Source: Syntrophomonadaceae bacterium
Lineage (GTDB): Bacteria > Bacillota_D > Dethiobacteria > DTU022
Direction: 5' to 3'
DNA length: 8,343 nucleotides
Assembly: GCA_003551865.1 (NCBI GenBank)
Contig: PUNU01000150.1
Span: 1-8,343, forward strand
Shown here: piece after piece, positions 1-5,566 of the stretch
How positions within the stretch are numbered: position 1 is the first letter of the stretch
Layout: each line of letters opens with the position of its first letter
The notes under the pieces: model-generated
What the model was told of the DNA's origin: nothing
The model's database searches: none
What the model saw: the letters and a program-made list of their open reading frames with translations, nothing else
Made by a program: the position numbers and the translations under genes

Positions 1-615
1 CAACGGGGAGAAAAGACCTTTTTCCGGGTGCGTTTTCCAAATAAATCCGAGGGGTGGTTTGAAGCGCCCCTACCGGGACGGGAGTCGGCCAGTAATGCCC
101 TGGCGGCTCTTACCGTCGGCTATATCCTGGAGATGAGCCTGTCCGAAATGCAAAAAGGTCTTAAGCAAAGTCAGGTTACGGCGGGCAGGCTCCAGGTTCT
201 ACATACGCAAGACGAAGTAAATATTATTGACGATACTTACAATGCCAATCCCAGTTCGGTGCAGTCGGCCTTAAAGGTGCTTGTTGAACTGGGCGGGGCC
301 AACACTGTTGCGGTTCTTGCCGATATGCTCGAGCTTGGTGAAACCGCGGAAGAAGCACATCGTTCCGTGGGCCGTTTTGCAGCCGAATGCGGGATCAACT
401 GCCTTGTTACTGTCGGTGAACTGGCCCGGATCACAGCCGGAGAGGCCGCAGGGGCGGGGCTGAAGGTTTATACCTGCAATAATCATGACGAAGCGGTGGA
501 AGTCTTGAAAAAGCTGCCCCTGCAGAAAGGCTGGTATGTGCTGGTCAAAGGTTCACGGGGGATGCGCATGGAAAAAGTGGTTGAGGCATTACTCGGCGGG
601 AAAGGAGCGGGCTAA
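1..615 (+). CDS. murF: MurF, UDP-N-acetylmuramoyl-tripeptide--D-alanyl-D-alanine ligase (3' part)
   Basis: This cytoplasmic ATP-dependent ligase adds D-Ala-D-Ala to UDP-MurNAc-tripeptide, the last soluble step of peptidoglycan precursor synthesis. The reading frame is open from base 1 and gives 204 codons before the TAA stop. The family is about 450 residues long, so the P-loop half lies upstream of the window. Visible are the end of the central Mur ligase domain (NALAA at about residues 32-36 of the fragment) and the C-terminal domain. The latter has AGR (61-63), the family signature DDTYNANP (77-84), ADMLELGE, and VKGSRGMRME (182-191) near the end. The usual G-x-HN-x-x-N motif reads GRESASN (bases 76-96), so the normally conserved His-Asn pair is Glu-Ser here while the second Asn is kept. 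mraY begins two bases after the stop, with AAAGGAG at 601-607 inside the end of murF. The identity is very clear; only the truncation limits the call. Confidence 0.97.
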   Translation, partial: QRGEKTFFRVRFPNKSEGWFEAPLPGRESASNALAALTVGYILEMSLSEMQKGLKQSQVTAGRLQVLHTQDEVNIIDDTYNANPSSVQSALKVLVELGGANTVAVLADMLELGETAEEAHRSVGRFAAECGINCLVTVGELARITAGEAAGAGLKVYTCNNHDEAVEVLKKLPLQKGWYVLVKGSRGMRMEKVVEALLGGKGAG

Positions 616-617
616 TA

Positions 618-1601
618 ATGACGATTACAACCGTTTTGATGATCGCTGTAACGGCCTCCTTTCTAATTGTGGCCGTGGCCTGTCCTTACTTTATTAAAAA
701 GATGCAGCTTCTGCAGCATGGCCAATATATCCGGGATGACGGTCCGGCCACTCATTCAGTCAAGGCCGGTACCCCGACCATGGGCGGAATTGTCATTATT
801 TTAACTTTTTTCCTGATCAGCATAATTCTGGCTGGAGCTTCACCTTTACTTTATGCGGCTTTGCTGGTTGCTTTGGGCTGCGGCCTGCTCGGCTTTCTTG
901 ATGACTATTTCAAATTGACCCGCAGCCGTTCTTTGGGGATAAAAGCCCGCTCCAAGCTGGCCGGTGAATTTGCCATTGCCCTGCTCTTTGTTTTGATGCT
1001 TAACACTTTTGGGCTTTACTCCACAGAAGTTTCCGTGCCTCTAATTTCTGTAGGCGTCGATCTCGGTTGGTTTTACCCGCTGTTTGCCTTTTTGATCATT
1101 ACTGCAGCCAGCAACAGCGTCAACCTTACCGACGGCATTGACGGACTGGCTGCGGGCACGACGGTAATTGCCATGGGAGCATTTGCTTATATTGCCTACC
1201 GCAGCGGGTTGCCGGAAATTACCCTTTTTTGTGCCGCTGTTGCCGGGGCCTGTCTCGGTTTTCTGGTTTATAACCGCCACCCGGCAAAGCTGTTTATGGG
1301 CGATGTAGGCTCCCTTGCTTTGGGCGGCGCTTTTGCCGCCGTGGCGATACTGACAAAAACAGAATTATTTTTAATTATCATCGGCGGAGTTTTTGTTCTG
1401 GAAGCGCTTTCGGTGATTATCCAGGTAATCAGTTTTCAGCTGACCGGCCGGCGGGTTTTGCTGATGAGCCCGCTGCACCACCATCTGGAGCTGAAAGGCT
1501 GGTCGGAATGGCGGGTGGTGACCACCCTCTGGAGCGCGGCCCTGCTTTTCGCCGCAATCGGAGTAATGGTTTACAACGCCAGTGCCCTGTCAACGTATTA
1601 A
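618..1601 (+). CDS. mraY: MraY, phospho-N-acetylmuramoyl-pentapeptide transferase
   Basis: This integral membrane enzyme transfers phospho-MurNAc-pentapeptide from UDP to undecaprenyl phosphate, giving lipid I. The 327-residue length is normal for the family. Motifs appear in the expected order: HSVKAGTPTMGG (46-57), the Mg-binding pair D95-D96 in FLDDYFK, SNSVNLTDGIDGL (165-177), FMGDVGS (226-232, with catalytic-site D229), and the MSPLHHHLELKGW loop (His287-289). About ten hydrophobic segments separate them, as expected for this fold. GDVGS replaces the more frequent GDTGS, a mild and probably neutral change. The ATG start is supported by AAAGGAG at 601-607, ten bases upstream, and the gene follows murF after two bases, indicating co-transcription. 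Downstream the operon is interrupted by a 337-base gap containing a mobile element, so mraY may be partly uncoupled from murD. Confidence 0.98.
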   Translation: MTITTVLMIAVTASFLIVAVACPYFIKKMQLLQHGQYIRDDGPATHSVKAGTPTMGGIVIILTFFLISIILAGASPLLYAALLVALGCGLLGFLDDYFKLTRSRSLGIKARSKLAGEFAIALLFVLMLNTFGLYSTEVSVPLISVGVDLGWFYPLFAFLIITAASNSVNLTDGIDGLAAGTTVIAMGAFAYIAYRSGLPEITLFCAAVAGACLGFLVYNRHPAKLFMGDVGSLALGGAFAAVAILTKTELFLIIIGGVFVLEALSVIIQVISFQLTGRRVLLMSPLHHHLELKGWSEWRVVTTLWSAALLFAAIGVMVYNASALSTY

Positions 1602-1626
1602 GAGCGTGATTTGTAATTTATTACAA

Positions 1627-1634
1627 CAATTATC
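1627..1634. repeat. Left 8-bp target-site duplication, CAATTATC
   Basis: CAATTATC lies directly before the left terminal inverted repeat at 1635. An identical copy sits directly after the right terminal repeat at 1776-1783. The match is exactly 8 bp: the neighbouring bases on both sides differ. Exact abutment of both copies to the inverted-repeat ends is what a transposition event leaves behind. Confidence 0.85.
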
Positions 1635-1775
1635 GTAACTACTCAGCCTGTTGTCCTTGTTGAGTGAAAAGCGGTGCCATGGGGACGGTTCGAGCGTTCC
1701 TGAGCGTAGCGAAGGCCGAAGGGAAAACGATGGAACCGTCCCCTATGGCATAGCGGGTTAGGCCTGAGTAGTTAC
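1635..1775. mobile_element. 141-bp MITE-like element with IS66-type ends
   Basis: The element starts with GTAACTACTCAG (1635-1646) and ends with the exact reverse complement CTGAGTAGTTAC (1764-1775). Beyond these 12 bp, CCT (1647-1649) and AGG (1760-1762) extend the match after a one-base offset. It is flanked by perfect 8-bp direct repeats CAATTATC. IS66-family insertion sequences are known for ends beginning 5'-GTAA and for 8-bp target duplications, so an IS66-derived non-autonomous element is the best fit; the family assignment is inference. It has no room for a transposase and must have been moved in trans. Its interior carries a second, nested palindrome (1675-1750). It separates mraY from murD without breaking either gene. 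No promoter pointing into murD is evident inside it. Confidence 0.8.
1675..1750. repeat. Nested long palindrome with GGGGACGGTTC arms
   Basis: TGCCATGGGGACGGTTC (1675-1691) is complementary to GAACCGTCCCC (1733-1743) plus ATGGCA (1745-1750), giving a 17-bp stem with a single bulged T at 1744. The apical part is about 41 bases and contains CCTGAGCGTAGCGAAGG (1699-1715), itself an imperfect small palindrome. In RNA this would form a very stable hairpin inside the mraY-murD transcript. No run of T follows it, so it does not look like an intrinsic terminator. From memory, GGGGACGGTTC-type palindromes are common dispersed repeats in Clostridia, sometimes near IS200-like REP-associated transposases; I could not verify this here. 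It may be an integral part of the surrounding 141-bp element or a later insertion into it. Confidence 0.75.
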
Positions 1776-1783
1776 CAATTATC
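1776..1783. repeat. Right 8-bp target-site duplication, CAATTATC
   Basis: This is the second copy of CAATTATC, starting on the base after the right terminal inverted repeat ends (1775). It is identical to 1627-1634. Together the two copies mark the original insertion point; removing 1635-1783 would restore a single CAATTATC and the presumed pre-insertion spacer. Confidence 0.85.
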
Positions 1784-1796
1784 TATTTAAAGGAGG

Positions 1797-1873
1797 TGTT
1801 GCAAGCCGGAAGCGAACATAAAGCGAGCCGTAAAAATTCCAGGCGAGCGATCCGTGAGCGCCGGCTTGCAACA
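1797..1873. repeat. 77-bp inverted-repeat element of unknown type
   Basis: TGTTGCAAGCCGG (1797-1809) and CCGGCTTGCAACA (1861-1873) form a perfect 13-bp inverted repeat around a 51-base, purine-rich centre. The centre repeats a GCGA core: AGCGAACATAA, AGCGAGCCGTAA and GGCGAGCG follow one another, then GTGAGCG. I find no good internal stem. A strong Shine-Dalgarno-like string AAAGGAGGTG (1789-1798) overlaps the left arm, and GTTTT follows the right arm. ATTTAAA occurs on both sides (1785-1791 and 1881-1887), which could be a target duplication or chance in AT-rich DNA. It may be a dispersed repeat, a small structured RNA leader of murD, or a weak attenuator; the sequence alone does not decide. 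Confidence 0.6.
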
Positions 1874-1926
1874 GTTTTGAATTTAAAACAGAACAGACTG
1901 ATTTGACAGGGCACTGGTTATTACAT

Positions 1927-1931
1927 GGAGG
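1927..1931 (+). promoter_or_regulatory. Ribosome binding site that sets the murD start
   Basis: GGAGG ends seven bases before GTG at 1939, an ideal spacing. This favours GTG 1939 over the in-frame TTG at 1903, which has no ribosome site in front of it and would add 12 residues unlike MurD. Confidence 0.85.
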
Positions 1932-1938
1932 TTCCGCT

Positions 1939-3354
1939 GTGATTGATTTAATCAAGGACAGTGAAGTGCTGGTGGTGGGCCTGGCCCGCAGCGGTATGGC
2001 TGCTGTCAAGGTGCTGAGCGAAGCCGGTGCGACCAAAATAACGGTTACCGATCGAAAGCAATCCGAACAGTTGCGCGATGAGCTGGCTGCGCTTAAGCGC
2101 TTTCCGTCAGCCTCCGCGGTAACCGGCGGCAACCCTCCCGAACTGGTCAAGGAATCGCTGTCAATGATCATAAAAAGCCCAGGGGTGCCGCCGTCCCTGG
2201 AGCTGTTTAAACGCGCTGTAGACCTGGGGATACCGGTTTATTCCGAAATTGAACTGGCCTACCCCTTTATAAAAGCTCCCCTTGTAGGCGTGACCGGGAC
2301 CAACGGAAAGACGACAACCACCGCCCTGATTGCGGCAATTCTTGAAGAAGCCCGATTTGACCCGGTCGTTTCGGCGGGCAATATCGGCAACCCTCTGGCT
2401 GGAGTGGCCGGACGGATCAATGCCCAGGGGATTGTAGTAGCCGAGTTAAGCAGTTTCCAGCTGGAAGATATCGAACATTTTCGCCCGGCTGTAGCGGTGT
2501 TCATTAATTTTGCCGCGGATCACCTGGATTACCATGACAGTGTTGATAAATATTTTCAGGCGAAAGCGCGGATCCTGGAAAACCAGGGCAAAGGAGATTA
2601 CGCCGTGCTCAATGCCGGAGATCCAAAAGTGGCTTCCCTGGAAAGCAGGTGCAGGGGACAGCTTATCTGGTTTGACCGTAAGCCGGTTTCACTGGGAGTG
2701 GGCCTGGAAGAAGGTTTGATAACCATTTACCGGCCGAAAGCCGAACCGCAAATGATCTGTCCCCGGAACGAAATAGCCCTGCCGGGTGAGCATAACCTGG
2801 AAAATTCCCTGGCTGCTGCAGCTGCGGCCTGGGCTGCCGGGGCCGATCCTCAGTCTATCGGCAGTGCCCTGCGCAAATTCCGCGCAATCGAACACCGTCT
2901 GGAACCGGTAGCCGTTCTCGGCGGTGTCGACTATATCAATGATTCCAAGGGCACCAACCCCGGGGCAACAATTAAAGCACTGCAATCTTTCCCCGACCGC
3001 CGGAAAATCCTTATTGCCGGGGGCAAGGACAAGGGCGGCGATTTTGGCGAACTGGCTTCCGTGATCAAAGAGGAATTAAAATTCCTGGTTTTGCTTGGCG
3101 AGACGAAAGATCGGATTGCCCGGGCTGTTGAAGAAGCCGGTTTTACAGCCTACCAAAAAGTTGAGACCCTGGAAGAAGCGGTCAAAGCCGCTTATGAGAA
3201 AGCCGAAAAAGGCGACGTGGTTTTGCTTTCCCCGGCCTGCGCAAGCTGGGATATGTTTAGTGATTATGAAGCCCGGGGCAACCTGTTCAAGGAGCGGGTT
3301 AGAAATCTTAAAGCTCCTGAGCAGGATAGGGGGAGTAAGAATGAAGAGCGCTAA
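1939..3354 (+). CDS. murD: MurD, UDP-N-acetylmuramoyl-L-alanine--D-glutamate ligase
   Basis: This cytoplasmic ATP-dependent ligase adds D-glutamate to UDP-MurNAc-L-Ala. From GTG 1939 it is 471 residues, close to the family's usual 440-460 plus a short charged tail. The N-terminal Rossmann-like UDP-binding domain has VLVVGLARSG (10-19) and SPGVP (80-84). The central ATPase domain has the P-loop GVTGTNGKTTT (117-127), catalytic Glu in AELSSFQLE (E169), DHLD (194-197), the lysine expected to be carbamylated in YFQAKARILEN (K209), and EHNLENSLAA (284-293). The C-terminal domain has EHRLE (318-322), NDSKGTN (334-340), AGGKDKGGDF and SPACASWDMF (432-440 region). All catalytic landmarks are present. 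The last 14 bases overlap the ftsW start, implying translational coupling. Upstream is a repeat-filled gap, so murD may depend on read-through or on a promoter I cannot recognise. Confidence 0.97.
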   Translation: MIDLIKDSEVLVVGLARSGMAAVKVLSEAGATKITVTDRKQSEQLRDELAALKRFPSASAVTGGNPPELVKESLSMIIKSPGVPPSLELFKRAVDLGIPVYSEIELAYPFIKAPLVGVTGTNGKTTTTALIAAILEEARFDPVVSAGNIGNPLAGVAGRINAQGIVVAELSSFQLEDIEHFRPAVAVFINFAADHLDYHDSVDKYFQAKARILENQGKGDYAVLNAGDPKVASLESRCRGQLIWFDRKPVSLGVGLEEGLITIYRPKAEPQMICPRNEIALPGEHNLENSLAAAAAAWAAGADPQSIGSALRKFRAIEHRLEPVAVLGGVDYINDSKGTNPGATIKALQSFPDRRKILIAGGKDKGGDFGELASVIKEELKFLVLLGETKDRIARAVEEAGFTAYQKVETLEEAVKAAYEKAEKGDVVLLSPACASWDMFSDYEARGNLFKERVRNLKAPEQDRGSKNEER

Positions 3355-4474
3355 CTACACCGGACAAAACTGTGACCGCGTTCTTGTCCTGGTCACCATG
3401 CTTTTGCTGGCCATCGGGCTGATCATGGTTTTCAGCGCCAGCTTTGTTTTCGCTGAAGAAAGCAGGGGAGATCCCTATTTCTTCCTGAAACGGCAGGCCA
3501 TGTGGGCGGCCATCGGCCTGGCGGGTATGTGGTTTTTCTCCCGGCTTCATTACCTGGCCTTGAAGCGTTTTTCCCTGGTCATTATGTTATTGAACTTTGC
3601 CCTGCTTGGCTTGGTTTTCAGCGGTTTCGGTTCAGACATGGGCACCGAGGCCAGGCGGTGGCTTGCTTTTGGTCCGGTTGTAATCCAGCCCGCTGAATTC
3701 AGCAAACTGGCCTTCATAATATTTACTGCCGCCTACATGAGCAGTCGCCGGCTAAACATTTACAATTTCTGGACGGCCAGTTTTATACCGCTGATTTTGG
3801 CCGGTGCAGCCTTTTTCATGATCCAGGGTCAGCCCGATATGGGCACGGCCCTGGTGGTCCTGCTCGGCTGCGCCCTGGTCATATTTTTCGCCGGTATGCC
3901 TTTTTCCCAGATGGCGGGGTTATCTCTGCTTTGTTTGCCGCCCCTGGCTTACTTTACGGTAAAGGAAGACTATCGTATCCAGAGAATCTTTACGTTTTTC
4001 GATCCCTGGGCCGAACCAACCGGGGCGGGTTACCAGGTCATCCAGTCACTCTATGCCCTGGGCCCCGGACATATTTTCGGCACAGGGCTGGGACGTAGCA
4101 AGCAAAAACTTTTTTACCTCCCCGAGCCGCAGAACGACTTTATTTTCGCTGTCATTGGTGAGGAACTGGGTTTTGTCGGGGCGGTTGCCGTGCTGTTACT
4201 TTACCTGATCCTGGTATGGAGGGGTTTTCAGATTGCTCTCAAGGGGCCCGACCTGTTTGCCAGCCTGCTGGCTGCCGGAATTACTTTTACTATAGGCCTG
4301 CAGGTTCTGATTAATGTAGGGGTGGTAACGGGCTCACTGCCGGTTACCGGGATCACCCTGCCTCTGATTAGCTACGGCGGCAGTTCGGTATTCTTTACCT
4401 TGATTGGCATCGGAATATTGCTCAACATATCGAAACATGCCCGGGAAACCGGCCGGGCTGTAAGGAGAAGCTGA
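3341..4474 (+). CDS. ftsW: FtsW/SpoVE-type SEDS peptidoglycan glycosyltransferase
   Basis: This polytopic membrane protein polymerises lipid II into glycan strands at the septum, working with a class B penicillin-binding protein. It has 377 residues and about ten membrane segments, the first at roughly 14-38. SEDS-family signatures are RRWLAFG with IQPAEFSKLA (105-124), QPDMGTALV (164-172), the Y-RIQRIFTFFDPW block (211-223), GYQVIQSLYALG (230-241), LPEPQNDFIFAVIGEELGF (260-278) and PLISYGGSS near the end. D266 in NDFIF aligns with the Asp known to be essential in RodA and FtsW. The frame stays open far upstream inside murD, but ATG 3341 is chosen: AGGGGGAG (3328-3335) precedes it and the residues before it do not resemble the family. 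In spore-forming Firmicutes the gene at this position can be spoVE; ftsW and spoVE cannot be told apart from this sequence. Confidence 0.94.
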   Translation: MKSANYTGQNCDRVLVLVTMLLLAIGLIMVFSASFVFAEESRGDPYFFLKRQAMWAAIGLAGMWFFSRLHYLALKRFSLVIMLLNFALLGLVFSGFGSDMGTEARRWLAFGPVVIQPAEFSKLAFIIFTAAYMSSRRLNIYNFWTASFIPLILAGAAFFMIQGQPDMGTALVVLLGCALVIFFAGMPFSQMAGLSLLCLPPLAYFTVKEDYRIQRIFTFFDPWAEPTGAGYQVIQSLYALGPGHIFGTGLGRSKQKLFYLPEPQNDFIFAVIGEELGFVGAVAVLLLYLILVWRGFQIALKGPDLFASLLAAGITFTIGLQVLINVGVVTGSLPVTGITLPLISYGGSSVFFTLIGIGILLNISKHARETGRAVRRS

Positions 4475-4477
4475 GAG

Positions 4478-5566
4478 ATGAAAATTTTAATCGGTGGAGG
4501 AGGCACAGGAGGCCATATTTACCCGGCGCTCGCACTGGCCCGCCATGCGGTAGCCAGGAACAGCGGCAGCGAGGTTCTTTTTGTCGGTACTGAAAAAGGC
4601 CTGGAAAATAAAATAGTACCCGCCGCCGGATTTCCCCTGGCCACCATACCGGTCCGTGGTTTTCAGCGCAGTTTTAAACAGCTGGGAGCGGTTGGCAGAG
4701 ACCTGCTTGGCGGGATCCGACAGGCCGGTAAAATAATCAGCGATTTTCACCCCAACGTGGTTTTAGGCACCGGCGGTTATGTCGCCGCTCCACTGATCCT
4801 TTCGGCCCTGTTTAAAAGAGTGCCGACGGTTATCCATGAACAAAACGCTTTACCCGGCCTGACCAACCGCCGTCTGGCTCCTTTTGTAAAAAAAGTGTGC
4901 ATCTCCTTTAAAGATACGGAAACAAGATTGCCCCGATTCAGCCGTGTGATTTTTACCGGCAACCCGCGGGCTTCCGAGGTTTCCGGGTTAAGCCGTGAAG
5001 ACGGCTGCAATCTTTTCGGCCTTGACCCGGAGAGAAAAAATATCCTGATTTACGGGGGCAGCCGGGGAGCGCATGTTTTGAACCGGGTTGTGGCCGCCTA
5101 TCTAAAAGCGAATCTTTTGCCGGAGGAGGTCGGACTGATTTATGTTACCGGGGAAATATACCACGCTGAGGTGAACAAAGAGCTGGGCAAACTGCCCGGG
5201 CGGGTTAAACTGTTCTCCTACCTGGAACGGATGCCCGAAGCGCTGGCTGCAGCCGATCTGGCAGTTACCCGCAGCGGAGCCACCACCCTGGCGGAAATAA
5301 CCGCCCTTGGGGTGCCCGCGGTGCTGGTGCCTTCTCCGAACGTGGTTGACAACCACCAGTATTACAATGCCCGTCTGCTTTCCGATGCCGGGGCGGCGGT
5401 GCTGGTTGAGGAAAAAGATTTTAATTGCCTTCGCCTGCAGGAAGAAATAGACAGGCTAATCAAAGATCCTGATCTGCTTGTCGAAATGAGCGGACGCAGT
5501 AAAAAAATGGGGGTCACCGATGCCGCCGAAAGGGTGTATAAATGCCTTCAGGAGGTTGCTTTATGA
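4478..5566 (+). CDS. murG: MurG, UDP-GlcNAc:lipid I N-acetylglucosaminyltransferase
   Basis: This peripheral membrane GT-B glycosyltransferase adds GlcNAc to lipid I on the cytoplasmic face, giving lipid II, the substrate of FtsW. The length of 362 residues is typical. The N-terminal domain carries the glycine-rich loop GGGGTGGHIYPA (6-17), GTGGYVAAP (97-105) and HEQNALPGLTNR (120-131). The C-terminal UDP-GlcNAc-binding domain has GGSRGA (193-198) and TRSGATTLAE (264-273), where E273 matches the ribose-contacting Glu of the family. PSPNVVDNHQYYNA follows. ATG 4478 lies three bases after the ftsW stop, with AAGGAGAAG at 4462-4470. The stop overlaps the murB start as ATGA, indicating coupled translation. 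Confidence 0.98.
   Translation: MKILIGGGGTGGHIYPALALARHAVARNSGSEVLFVGTEKGLENKIVPAAGFPLATIPVRGFQRSFKQLGAVGRDLLGGIRQAGKIISDFHPNVVLGTGGYVAAPLILSALFKRVPTVIHEQNALPGLTNRRLAPFVKKVCISFKDTETRLPRFSRVIFTGNPRASEVSGLSREDGCNLFGLDPERKNILIYGGSRGAHVLNRVVAAYLKANLLPEEVGLIYVTGEIYHAEVNKELGKLPGRVKLFSYLERMPEALAAADLAVTRSGATTLAEITALGVPAVLVPSPNVVDNHQYYNARLLSDAGAAVLVEEKDFNCLRLQEEIDRLIKDPDLLVEMSGRSKKMGVTDAAERVYKCLQEVAL
5550..5555 (+). promoter_or_regulatory. Ribosome binding site that sets the murB start
   Basis: AGGAGG lies inside the end of murG and ends seven bases before ATG 5563. An in-frame ATG at 5542 lies upstream of this site and would add seven residues without its own ribosome site, so 5563 is preferred. The chosen ATG shares ATGA with the murG stop. 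Confidence 0.85.

Larger units (their letters stand above)
1602..1938. other. mraY-murD intergenic gap with inserted repeat elements
   Basis: This 337-base stretch has no convincing gene on either strand. It is the only long gap in an otherwise compact cluster. About two thirds of it is accounted for by two separate inverted-repeat elements (1635-1775 and 1797-1873) and the direct repeats flanking the first. The remaining pieces are short and AT-rich: about 25 bases after mraY, a 13-base link with AAAGGAGGTG (1789-1798), and 65 bases before murD. I infer that the ancestral spacing was much shorter and that insertions expanded it. Confidence 0.8.

Noticed and set aside
1675..1760. The nested palindrome as an intrinsic terminator of mraY
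   Set aside because: The stem is strong but the loop is about 41 bases and no T run follows the right arm (the next bases are TAGCGGGTTAGG).
1799..1906. A 35-codon basic small ORF starting at TTG 1799 just after AAAGGAGGTG
   Set aside because: The spacing from GGAGG to TTG is only two bases, and the ORF is mostly the inverted-repeat element itself. Its Arg/Lys-rich composition follows from the repeated GCGA and CGT strings, so coding is not supported.
1903..1931. TTGACA at 1903-1908 as a -35 promoter box for murD
   Set aside because: No -10-like hexamer occurs 15-19 bases downstream; that position is occupied by the ribosome site.
1903..1938. TTG at 1903 as the start of murD, adding 12 residues
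   Set aside because: It lacks a ribosome site, the added residues do not look like MurD, and GTG 1939 has GGAGG at ideal spacing followed by the normal N-terminus.
1779..2171. Minus-strand ORF of 130 codons across the mraY-murD gap and the 5' end of murD
   Set aside because: It overlaps the well-supported murD, has low-complexity Ser/Thr/Ala content typical of a reverse-strand shadow, and spans a repeat element.
3095..3340. Extension of ftsW upstream to ATG 3095 inside murD
   Set aside because: The added 82 residues are basic, proline-rich and lack SEDS similarity; they are the shifted frame of the MurD C-terminus. ATG 3341 has its own ribosome site.
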